A stretch of 64,000 bases of DNA, from the NCBI RefSeq assembly GCF_040183065.1, contig NC_091120.1, positions 75,122,708 to 75,186,707 of the forward strand, written 5' to 3'. The first letter of the stretch is position 1. The number at the start of each line of letters is the position of its first letter. A program made the position numbers and the translations under genes. A model generated the notes under the pieces. It was not told where the DNA came from. It made no database searches and was given only the letters and a program-made list of their open reading frames with translations. Source of the DNA: Periplaneta americana. Lineage: Eukaryota; Arthropoda; Insecta; Blattodea; Blattidae. This document shows, piece by piece, positions 11,153 through 19,882 of this stretch.

Positions 11153-12014
11153 AAATCAAAACTTCACTTGAAAAATATAATTTCGAATAAATTCGTACTG
11201 AAACAAAAATTTTAACGTTATTTTGCGCGATTAAACTTACCAATATTTTGACCTGGGGGGACTTCAAACATACCATTTTTGCTTTCTTTGGCTGAAAACC
11301 CGTATTTCTCAAATCCGTGGTTTGTGGAATCCAGGTATCTTTAGTATGAACTAAAGTAACATATTACTGTATTAAATAAACATATTTTACGTTGTGACTA
11401 AAATTATTTAACCATCAAAGCTAAATTCAACTCAATTCAATGATCAGTCATGTTTTTGACGTCACTTGTTTGTGTAAGAACGGTTTAAACATTTTTATGT
11501 GCATAGTAACTGTTTAATAATTGTATTTTCGGAGTGGAGTTTTTCCTTATTGTGGCGGATGTGGAAGAATGTGACAGAAAATCCCAGGACACTGCTATCA
11601 GTCTAGAGCTTGGGACACAGTATTCCATTGCTGGACAATCTATGTTAATAAGATACATATGACAGCCCTGAATGACATCCCATGTTTTCGAATTTACTTT
11701 TAAATGCATGTCAGCAGTATTGATCTAATAAAGAGGCGACTTCTTTCTCCATCTCTCTCTGTTTCTGTCATTTGTAGGAGACAATATTGCTACATCGCAA
11801 CACTTTGCTATTGATTTTCGTCATATGTAGGAGAATTGAAGCAGGGAATAGGAGGAAATATTATTAATAATAAAATGACAATCTAATGTAGTAAACTTCT
11901 GAACTAGTGAGGTATATATATATTCCTAGAGATTAAACTGTTGTTTTCTATCGAATATGAAGTCACATTTTAGTGAAGTTTCCATCTAAGAAATTTTATT
12001 TCTTTGATTTTCAG
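10910..12014 (+). other. CFAP58 last intron, distal part
   Basis: Mostly unassigned. Contains the 45-bp poly(A) run at 11106-11150. A polypyrimidine stretch precedes the acceptor of the last exon. Confidence 0.5.
11106..11150 (+). repeat. Poly(A) homopolymer run
   Basis: About 45 consecutive A. It could be the tail of an old retroposed sequence on the + strand or a free homopolymer; the upstream sequence shows no recognisable retroelement. Confidence 0.9.
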
Positions 12015-12098
12015 AAACGGCGTGAGCAGAAGGTGAAAGAACGGGAGCATAAACTTATTTTACCGCCCATAAATCCTAGGGGGGGATTTAATTTTTGA
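12015..12098 (+). CDS. CFAP58: CFAP58, terminal coding exon with stop
   Basis: Acceptor TTTTCAG ends at 12014. Phase 0: KRREQKVKEREHKLILPPIN, then PRGGFNF and TGA at 12096-12098. The KRREQ start directly following ...KKYFxQ matches the family, and orthologues also end in a short Gly/Phe-rich non-coiled tail. No in-frame damage occurs in any of the four exons, and all junctions are GT-AG with compatible phases, so the gene looks functional despite the transposon load of its introns. Confidence 0.92.
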   Translation, partial: KRREQKVKEREHKLILPPINPRGGFNF

Positions 12099-12143
12099 AG
12101 TAAAAGACTGTAAAACAATTGTTTTGGACATTCAGCTTATTTT

Positions 12144-12149
12144 AATAAA
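12144..12149 (+). promoter_or_regulatory. Polyadenylation signal AATAAA of CFAP58
   Basis: Canonical AATAAA 46 bp after the CFAP58 stop codon, followed by T-rich sequence. It gives a very short 3' UTR if cleavage occurs about 15-30 bp downstream. Confidence 0.7.
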
Positions 12150-12436
12150 ATTATGTGTTAATATATTTATGGTAATGATTTCATTTCTGTGTCCTTAGTT
12201 CACTTTTCAAAACATACTATAAAAATGCAGGGAGGTGCGATATATTCACATTTGTAACCCAAATTCAAGAATGCGGATCATCTGAATTGTGCTTCCTGAT
12301 ATGAAATACCGTAATCTGTTTGTGATTGTGAATGTAACGAAATGTGGTTTTCATTAAATTGAGAGATAATATAGAGAAGCAGACATTTTCATCAGGAGCG
12401 GGCAGCCATCTAGGTGAGTACCACTTCACCTATTTA

Positions 12437-13200
12437 TGAGTGTGTTTTGAAAAGTAATGCCTCCTAATATTTTTGTGTTATTGTTAACATAGTTCTGAGT
12501 ACTAGATGTTATATATTCTATTCAGTTAACTTTCCTGCTTCACTGACATTCAGACCTCTGCCGCTAGAATGTATGAATCATAGTCTGAAACATGGCGGCA
12601 TGTAACAACACTATGTTGGTACATAGTGTGATAGAGTTCCTAACAGTAGAAAATGTGGTCCCAATTGACATTCATTGGGAGAATGAAGGCTGTTTATGGA
12701 GATGAGTATGCAGAAATCAGTACTGTACGATGTTGGTTTATTCATGCTTGTAATGAACTTGGTGCGACTCTCAACTTGTGTGACAAGGGACGAAGTACAA
12801 TGTTGTATATTGCAGTTGATGACGTTCATCAGAGTTGTGTCAAACTCATTAGATGGAATCGTCGCATAATGCAAGAGCAGTTGTCAGTCAAGTGTGGCAT
12901 ATCACAGGAGCATGTGCAGGCATAATCGCGGAACTAGGTTTCTGAAAACTTCATGCAGAATGGGACTTGGTTTCACTGTCTTTGATCTTCCTTCATACAG
13001 CCCTGATCTGGAGCCATCTGTTCCCAAAACTTAAAGAACACCTGAAAAGCCTGCATTTTGATTCTGATGATGCAGTGCAGACAGAAGTGAGGCTGTCATT
13101 TCTTCATCAAAGTAAAATATTCTACAGTGATGGTATGAAGAAACTGATCTCTCATTGGGAGAGATGTGTTGATTGCCAGGTGGAGTATGTGAAGAAATAA
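12437..13200 (+). mobile_element. Mariner element, internally deleted
   Basis: The left end follows TA and reads TGAGTGTGTTTTGAAAAGTA, then ATGCCTCC, like mariner termini. The N-terminal part reads RMKAVYGDEYAEISTVRCWF, then VDDVHQSCVKLIRWNRRIMQ and EQLSVKCGISQEHVQA (mariner HTH region). The C-terminal part reads FPKLKEHLKSLHFDSDDAVQ, then GMKKLISHWERCVDCQVEYV and KK-stop. The middle, with the first two catalytic Asp, is missing. Frameshifts separate the parts. The right terminus is obscured by the Tc1-like end that starts near 13200. Confidence 0.75.
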
Positions 13201-13425
13201 ATATATGGATACTAGGAGGCGAACTCACAACCTCTAGTATGGAAATCAAACATCTTACCACTATGCCACACAAAGCTCTCGTAGATTAACTACATTGTAG
13301 ACGGACGACTTTCAATGAAGAGACACCACATCAATGCATTGCGTTGCGTTTATACGAGTGAACCACGCGATAGAACTTAGCATTTCTATTGACCAAGAAT
13401 CAGTCCATTCTTTTTACCATTAAGT
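13200..13425 (-). mobile_element. Right-end fragment of Tc1-like family T with a tRNA-like unit
   Basis: Sequence from about 13355 to 13425 (GTGAACCACGCGATAGAACT, GACCAAGAATC, CATTCTTTTTA) matches the right end of the Tc1-like element at 53645-53711, and both stop at GTACATC. A tRNA-like unit lies on the minus strand at about 13213-13272 (A-box-like TGGCATAGTGGTA, B-box-like GAGTTCGCCTCC), a similar subterminal place to the one in the larger copy. Confidence 0.6.
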
Positions 13426-13589
13426 GTACATCTATTTAGGAATGACTGACGACAAAATTGAAATTTTCGTTGGTGAATCTAGAGTTTCCTACAGCCACTT
13501 TCAACAGACTCGTAACAAATATTCACACGTTTATCACTGGGATTGTGGCGCTGGAAATCAATTTTGAACACTTTTATCACAGCCACGAC

Positions 13590-13985
13590 ACATTTCAATT
13601 TTTATTGTACAATATATATGCAATTATCACTACACTGACACAATAATTCTTGAGATAACACAGAATCAACTTAGGAAATGTAATTAATAGAGTCGCAATA
13701 TTGCTCTCCTGCCACACACTGGCTGCTCTTAATTGTGTGTCTTCCTTTGATATGACAGAAAATAATTTTTGCAGCACTACATTATTAAAATCGTGTTCTG
13801 ACATTCTCAGAAAGTTTTTGAATCCAAATCGATCTTCAACTTTAAGCTCGTTTAGAATGTCTTCTGCAGTGTATCTTTTACTAAGATATTGCCGCATCCA
13901 CATTCTCATTTCTTCCTTTTCAAGGCCTTGTAACAAGCAATAGAGGCAATTACAAAAGCCAAATCATCTTCATCTGAGTCCATTG
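13590..13985 (-). pseudogene. PIF/Harbinger transposase N-terminal fragment
   Basis: The minus strand reads MDSDEDDLAFVIASIACYKA from 13985, then after a one-base frameshift MWMRQYLSKRYTAEDILNEL and KVEDRFGFKNFLRMSEHDFN. The pattern (R/M)W(V/M)R.(Y/W)L..R...G....L..EL...D...F.NFLRM is the start of Harbinger-type nucleases (HARBI1-like). The catalytic DDE core is absent. The remaining reading frame to 13595 is unrelated or decayed. Confidence 0.7.
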
Positions 13986-14262
13986 TCTAAGGTTTGAAAA
14001 CAAGACACTACCTACATTAAAATATCATAGATTGTTTATGGTGGACTATGCAAGGAAAGTAAAGTTGAACATGTTTAACAGTGTGGACAAAGTGTTACAT
14101 TAAATTAGCATTAACATGTTCAATCAACATGTTGGGATGTTAACAGTAAACAGTTTAACATTTAACATGTTGTTGTTAAATGTTTATTAGTGGAGACGAG
14201 CCTTAAGGTTTGGTTAGGTGTGTAATGTTAGAACAGGTGTGTAGTATTTTCTGACAGGTTAT

Positions 14263-15204
14263 TGTCGGACCATCGGATCTGTGCCCCCGTAAGATATGTG
14301 AACTGAACCCTAATTCCTTCTCAGCCTCGATAATTCATTTCTCTCCCTGCATTCCTATCTCTCTCCCTTTCTCTCCCCCACTACTCACAATTTTGAGCCT
14401 TCTTGCAGGACAGTTTATTTGCACTTGCAGTCCAGTGTTGTCAACTCAACATGAATACTGTAGCACGGAGTGGTGAAGAAAATATTATTAAGCAAGTAAT
14501 AGCATTTTTCGATGAAGAGAAACAAACAGGTCAATATCTGTTTCCCATAAATCAGGCAAAGAAAAGAGCAGCTCCGATTACATGTGAGACTTATTTTATT
14601 TCAATTGATTACATATTAAAATTACTTACTTAACTAATACTGATATAATACAACATTTTAGACATTACTGTTTGACGTGGTGGGAGGAAAGCGGGTGGAA
14701 TGGAGCAGGTTAGAGCGCCCAATAAAGAAAATCAGAAGAAAGGGAGTCTATGCAGGAGATGAAAAGTTAGAATCACCAAGGAAGAACACACACAGGAAAA
14801 CTTTAGTTCTTGTAGATGATATGAATCGATGTATTTTACGAAGAAAGATACAAGAATTTTATACCATGCAGAAAGAAGTTCCGACATTGAAGAAATTATT
14901 GAAGGTTGCGAGAGAAGCAATAATTTCCAAGGTTGGAGAGAAACGTTATGGAAAGTGATTCGAGACATGGAATTTAGGTTTTAAAAATGTAGAAATACAA
15001 GATGTATTTTGATTGAAAGAAATTATATTGTAGCATGGAGAACCAGTTATTTATGACACTGTTTGACGGAAGTTTGGCAATATCCCTATGTAACAAGGTT
15101 CATGGCCTGCTGTTTGAAGTGGTGGGAGGAAAGCGGGTGGAATGGCGTTAACTTTTCCAAAAACGACGACAGCACTGAAGGGGCACAGATCCGATGGTCC
15201 GACA
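14263..15204 (+). mobile_element. IS630-like DNA transposon remnant with TIRs
   Basis: The ends are inverted repeats: TGTCGGACCATCGGATCTGT at 14263, and its reverse complement ending at 15204. Inside, a start at 14450 gives MNTVARSGEENIIKQVIAFF, an N-terminal helix segment, ending at a GTGAGA donor-like site near 14584. Downstream, in shifting frames, are VDDMNRCILRRKIQEFYTMQ, EIIEGCERSNNFQGWRETLW and ILIERNYIVAWRTSYL. This matches the (R/K)KI..FY...LRE...F.GGR.TLW...ILIER.DIV.WR..YL region of insect DDE_3 (IS630-like) transposases. The catalytic core is missing. Confidence 0.7.
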
Positions 15205-15235
15205 GTACATTACGTTACATTTTGTACTATTCTCA

Positions 15236-15390
15236 GATGTTAGGTTAGGTAAATACTACTTTCAGACGTTACGTTAGGTTAGATGTGTTCTATTCTCAGA
15301 TGTTAGGTTAGGTGTGCACTATTCTTAGACGTTAGGTTAGGTTAGGTTAGATTAGGTGTGTAAGATTATATGAAAGGTTACGTTAGGTTA
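15236..15390 (+). repeat. GGTTA-rich degenerate repeat with four exact TTAGG units
   Basis: Blocks of GTTAGGTTAGG alternate with spacers such as CTATTCTCAGATG, forming about four diverged ~45 bp units. The densest part, 15332-15351, is four exact TTAGG units, the insect telomere motif. It is far too short for a functional telomere and more likely a local tandem expansion. Confidence 0.8.
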
Positions 15391-15839
15391 GGTTTATAGT
15401 AATACATACCCAAGTATGGTTGTGGTGGGTAGAGCAGTCTGATATCGGCACATGTTGGACACGTCACTGACTGCCTGAAAATAGTGTGTGAAACTAGAAA
15501 ATCCTTCCACTCTACTGTATTTTGCAGTATAACTGCGAAATCCATTACCTTTATATCACATCCCGTGCACGACATTTCAGCTTCAGCCAGAGTCCGTGGA
15601 TATACCAGAGTAGCGCAATCACCGAGTTGGCCGCCATTGTTATTCATTTTCAACATGCTAGGGTTAGGAATATTTAAAGTAAAACTCAGATATTTTTAAT
15701 TTGAAGGGCAAAAACTTCTAAAGGATCTTCTTACATTTTAGAACATTATTGTCAGTCAACACACTAATGTATAAAAACTTCATTTAATAGTCCTAATTAT
15801 TACAGCATAAAAAACAACACAAAACAACAAATTCCACAA
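15391..15839 (+). other. Unassigned spacer
   Basis: No repeat boundary or convincing coding signal. The overlapping ORFs on both strands (15378-15699) share no recognised motif. Confidence 0.4.
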
Positions 15840-17144
15840 TTTGGGACATCTGGCCGAAATCTACGGCTGACCACAAGGATCCAGAATACAAAGCAGAGGT
15901 TAAATGAAAAATACAATATGATTGCGGAGAGATTACGAAACAATGATCAATTTAAAAATAAAGTACAATTTGATTTCGGAGAAACATGAGATGAAAATAC
16001 ATTGAAGAGTAATGAAATGAAGTGAAAAAGAAATTACGTAGCATTATACAAGTAATTGTGTAAAATGGATAATGAATCTCTCAATACCATTAGACAAATT
16101 TTGTTAATGTCCTCATTAGAAAATTTAAGAGAAAGGAGAATGGTTTTGGTTAACTTAAATGAAGTTCCCCTATCGCCAAAAAGAAGTCCTTTCACTTCCC
16201 ATGTATTAATATTCATTTTGTATCTCTCACTGAAGTGAGGAATGCAGGGGTTGTAAATAGACTTCTTTTCATTGTTAACTTTATTGGCTTGTTGATCATC
16301 CTTCTCAAAACGGACAGTGGGGTCAAGAATGAGGCTTCTTTGATTCTGGCGATCGATGGCTATAATGTCTGCTCTTCTCGTTGACCCATTCTCAGCCAAG
16401 CAGTGCACTTCTTCATAAACCTCCCACTTTGCCTTCCGAAGAGTGGTTGCGATGGAGCTTCTCACTTTATGGTGGCGATTGTTCCTCAGTAGTTCTCCTT
16501 TAGGGCAATAACCCAAAACATGCCCAAGGGTTTCTACTTCGCTGCATCCTGGATGACGACAGTTTTGATCTTGAAAGGAATGACCTGGCACCGATCGTAC
16601 TGCTGCAATGTTTGTGGACATCTTTATGGCATTGGTCCACTCTGAGGATGTATCCCTCTTCTATTACTAATCCAAGAGTTGTTTTTTGGATCTTCACTGT
16701 AAGTTACCACTCCTTTGCCTTTTTGTGGAAGACAAGACCAATTATTAAACGACCTCCTCCGTAACTCAGATCTTAAACTTCGGCCTGTCATCGAATGTGC
16801 TTCTGCGTTGTTGGGAATGTTTAATTGTGAAAGAGCTTCTTGTTTTTCAGTTTCAAGATTCCTGCAGAAATGGAGATGTTCGTCATTTATTTTTAAAAGA
16901 CTTCTGGCAATGTTATAGTGTTGGAGGTGTACTTCCCATTCAGCATTAAATAAACCAAGGCCACGAAGATTCTTCGGAGCATATAGCATGTCATTCGGAC
17001 AATCGTGCAGTAAACCCACAATTTCCTTAGCACCTGTCCGGACAATTTTATCAATATCGTGTAAGAAAGATTTTGGAATCTTATTCAGTGGTGTACTTTG
17101 GAGCGAATAAATGATCTTAGGCCATATATATTGATTCATAATAT
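15840..17144 (-). mobile_element. R2-clade LINE, C-terminal (zinc knuckle and RLE endonuclease) part
   Basis: The minus strand from 17147 reads INQYIWPKIIYSLQSTPLNK, then LRGLGLFNAEWEVHLQHYNI, continuing from the RT thumb. The ORF at 16621-16034 has CRHPGC...ETLGHVLGYCPK (a CCHC-like knuckle) and RADIIAIDRQNQRSLILDPT, VRFE. This order (knuckle, then a restriction-enzyme-like nuclease with the R-PD..D.K-type core) is characteristic of R2/R8/NeSL elements. The usual PD is AD here, so the nuclease is probably dead. One frameshift lies near 16625. It sits in ordinary intergenic DNA rather than rDNA. Confidence 0.75.
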
Positions 17145-17544
17145 TGTAAATTTATTTCAACTCAACAATAGGATTTTATTCTTCCAACAATAATTCCTTT
17201 CTACAATTCACCTTAATCGCTCTTGTCAACAATAGGATTTTCACTCAACACAGTATTCGTTATAGCACTCCACTGACGGCACTGACAATTTACTTGGACT
17301 ATTACGAACAACAATGAACTGTTAATCTTAACTAATATTTACAAAGCACTATTTACAAATCAGATTCATTCATTTCATTCATTCATTTATTTTATTCCAT
17401 AGATCTTACATGAGCAATGAAGCTTTAAGATGTGGAACATGTCAACATTTTACAATATTACAATTACAATTTTTATAATTTTTTATAGTTTTACAATTTA
17501 GTAATTTTCTACAATTTTTACAATTTTTACAATTTTGTACAATT

Positions 17545-17845
17545 TTTTTACATTTTGGCGAGATGTAGTGAGATGAGATGAGGTCCGAAGATTCGCCAAA
17601 ATATTACCCGGCATTTGCCTTTTTGGTGAGGGAAACCTCGGAAAAACCCAACCAGGTAATCAAATCAAAGGGGGTAATCAAATCACAGGGGTTGATGCCA
17701 AGGACTCGCCATAGACCATCCGGCTTCAGTCCCACAGCTGGGGAAAACCTCCGAAGAAACCAAAGTCCAAAGGGGGATCCAACCCAAGCCCGAACGCAGC
17801 TCCGGATCAGCAGCCCAGCGAGTCTGGCTCTACTAAAAGTATACA
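17545..17845 (-). mobile_element. SINE family S1 copy (minus), inside the LTR-like element
   Basis: Reading the minus strand: AGACTCGCTGGGCTGCTGAT, B-box-like GGGTTGGATCCCCC, then GGTTTCTTCGGAGGTTTTCC and CCGGATGGTCTATGGCGAG. The same modules in the same order occur on the + strand at 42158-42310. A tRNA-derived SINE is the simplest reading. The distal part (17550-17690) also shares GGAAAAACCCAACCAGGTAA-type sequence with SINE family S2. Confidence 0.65.
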
Positions 17846-18802
17846 ATACATAGCCAATCAGATTATTAAATTTACAAACGCAAACGATCATTCATAAGTT
17901 GAGCTATATTATAAATTATAATACAAAACAATTTAATTAAATTTAAGGCATAAACAATTCAACCAGTTGTGATATACAGAAATTGATAATACATATCATG
18001 CAAATTACTTCCAATTACAAACACAAACAATTTATCAGTAGAGCTATATAGATTACTATTCAATTTAAAGCATATACAATTCATCGGCCAAAACTATGCA
18101 AATATATACAATACAAAGTAGCATACTTTCATTAAGCTATACAAATTTATGCAATTAATATCAAGTAGATTAATTCAATTTATAATCATAAACAATTCAT
18201 CAGTTGAGCTATACATATTACCATTCAATTTACAGTAGGTCTATATACAATTCATCAGTAGAGCTACACAGACTAGAACTATCAGTTCTCAGTTCACAGT
18301 TCTTCTAGCTCAGTCACTCGAGTTCACAGTATCTCGAACCACAGACCTTCAGAGACAGTTCACTGTACTCGAACTCAGGTCCCTCCAACTGCGGTCCACT
18401 GCACTCGAACTCAGGCCTTCGGATGCTGACACAGTTGCGGACGCACACTCGAGCCGAACTCCGGTACACAAGACTGGCTTGCTTGCTCTGGCTTACTCAC
18501 TGACTGGCTGACTAATCAACTGAAACTGCTCGAGTTCGCTGGCATTTCTTCTTTTATAGCAAAATCATAGTTGCGAGAAATTTCTTCGGGTGTGCAGAGA
18601 TAGCTCTCTCGAATTATCTGGATATCTCCACTTCGACGGACTTCTGGAAGAGTCGGGAGAGTCCGTCCCCCCTTCACTCCGCACGCAGCAGTTGCGCGCG
18701 CACTCTCCCCTCGTCGCGTTGGCACTTTCCCCTCTCTTCTCTCCGCCGCGCGCCATCCCTCAATGCTCCGTGGAGCCCGCGCGATCTGCTCCCTTGCGGG
18801 AC

Positions 18803-18837
18803 GCTGGTCGTGAGTTCGAATCTCACGTCGCTGTCAC
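18803..18837 (+). other. Perfect T-arm-like hairpin at the end of the LTR-like element
   Basis: CGTGAG-TTCGAAT-CTCACG is a 6-bp stem with a 7-nt TTCGAAT loop, identical in form to a tRNA T arm and Pol III B box. It lies just 13 bp before the CA terminus. No full cloverleaf can be built upstream. It could be a captured tRNA 3' half or chance. Confidence 0.5.
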
Positions 18838-18842
18838 AATAT

Positions 18843-19345
18843 TCAGTTTTTGATCAGGTTTTAGTAAATTGGTGGTGATCAACTTGTCAATATCTTTACC
18901 AAAAATTCGAATAATACTTGGTTGATCAAATACAATTTCTGCAGAAAATGTAATTCCCAAATATTTGACAATTTCACCCTGTCCAATAGAATTAATTATA
19001 TTTCCACAATTCAAAGTGATAGTGTCTTGGCTGAGATTACCGTTTTTAATGTTAATGAGACTACATTTTTGGGGGTTAATATTCAAACCAATTTTTGATA
19101 AGTTTTGAATCGTCAAATCCGTTAATATAGAAACTGACTCGAGGTCCTTACTAATGAGGGCCAAATCATCGGCGAAGGCAAGAATTGAGACAGGGCTAAC
19201 AGTAGGAGATAACTGGTAACCGTATTCTGGGCTATTTAAAGTTCAGTTAATTCTTTAAGAATATGATCAATAGCCAAGTTGAAGAGAACCGGGGATAAAG
19301 GAGAACCCTGAGCTTCTCCTTTATTAAGTGTTCAATACACTCCTT
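18843..19345 (-). mobile_element. R2-clade LINE, reverse transcriptase part
   Basis: The minus strand reads GEAQGSPLSPVLFNLAIDHI, then after a frame change FADDLALISKDLESVSILTD, then INPQKCSLINIKNGNLS and VKYLGITFS. QGxPLSPxLFNLxID and FADDL are RT blocks 4 and 5, followed by the thumb. It is split from the nuclease part by the LTR-like element at 17145-18838. The N-terminal half of the RT is missing: sequence beyond the SINE array (after 22206) is not recognisably LINE. Confidence 0.75.
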
Positions 19346-19369
19346 CATAAACGTCACAGTATAGCTATT

Positions 19370-19605
19370 ATTATAATGTACCGAAGTATATATGATATTT
19401 CCATGCTGATATTCTGCGTCATCATACGATGAAAGAGTAATGGAACGGTGTGGCTTAGTGGATAAAGCGTCAGCATGTAGAGCTGAAAACCCGGGTTCAA
19501 ATCCCGGCGCCGGAGAGAATTTTTCTCCGTTCCATTACTCTTTCATCGTATGATGATGCAGAATATCTGCATGGAGATATCATATGTACTTCGGTACATT
19601 ATAAT
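19370..19605 (+). repeat. 79-bp inverted repeat with a tRNA-like unit as its loop
   Basis: The left arm 19370-19448 and the right arm 19527-19605 are reverse complements over 79 bp with only a few mismatches (core CGTTCCATTACTCTTTCATC). The 78-nt loop is essentially the tRNA-like unit. The right arm recurs after each tRNA-like unit, but the left arm occurs only before the first, so the palindrome is unique to the array's 5' edge. Confidence 0.85.
19444..19514 (+). tRNA. tRNA-Tyr(GTA)-like unit, SINE head (pseudo-tRNA)
   Basis: A near-complete cloverleaf can be drawn. D stem GCTT/AAGC (19453-19456, 19465-19468) has a GG-containing loop. Anticodon stem TCAGC/GCTGA has a 7-nt loop ATGTAGA, giving anticodon GTA at 19477-19479 (Tyr). 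T stem CCGGG/CCCGG has a TTCAAAT loop. The acceptor pairs at only 5 of 7 positions and there is no intron, unlike genuine animal tRNA-Tyr genes. Repetition at 19814 and 22084 supports a SINE head rather than a working tRNA gene. Confidence 0.6.
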
Positions 19606-19813
19606 AATATATATGATATGCGTAAATCACTTCGTGATTTAAGACGGCGCTTATTCCGTCGGATCCCGGCCAACTAGTCACTCATTACGAGTGCACCTCA
19701 GCACATGTGTGGACTTCGGTCCTATCTATGACGTCGTGCAGAGGGCGGCCACCAGAGGGAACCCAAGAGTTGGAACTTAAAACTGAGACGATTCTTCCGA
19801 CGCCGGGGTAGAA

Positions 19814-19882
19814 TCCGGTGTGGCTTAGTGAATAAAGCGTCAGCACGTAGAGCTGAAAACCCTGGTTCAAATCCCTGCGCCG
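19814..19882 (+). tRNA. Second tRNA-Tyr-like SINE unit, split by the Transib-like insert
   Basis: Same fold as the first unit, with anticodon loop ACGTAGA (GTA anticodon, C instead of U33). The 3' acceptor side is cut at 19882, inside CGCCG, and continues at 21778 after the insertion. A pseudo-tRNA. Confidence 0.6.

Larger units (their letters stand above)
17145..18838 (+). mobile_element. TG...CA element, probable solo LTR, inserted in the R2-type LINE
   Basis: The element starts TGTAAA at 17145 and ends TCACA at 18838. It is flanked by ATAT at 17141-17144 and 18839-18842, a 4-bp duplication typical of LTR-element integration. Crossing the gap with one ATAT copy brings both halves of the LINE frame into register (KLNI to MNQY). 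The interior is AT-rich with recurrent CAATTCATCAG...GAGCTA motifs (17940-18270), a GC-rich block (18640-18790) and an inserted SINE (17545-17845). No internal coding region exists. Orientation is unknown. Confidence 0.6.

Noticed and set aside
15236..15390. A true telomere tract
   Set aside because: Only four exact TTAGG units, embedded in diverged spacers and internal to the sequence.
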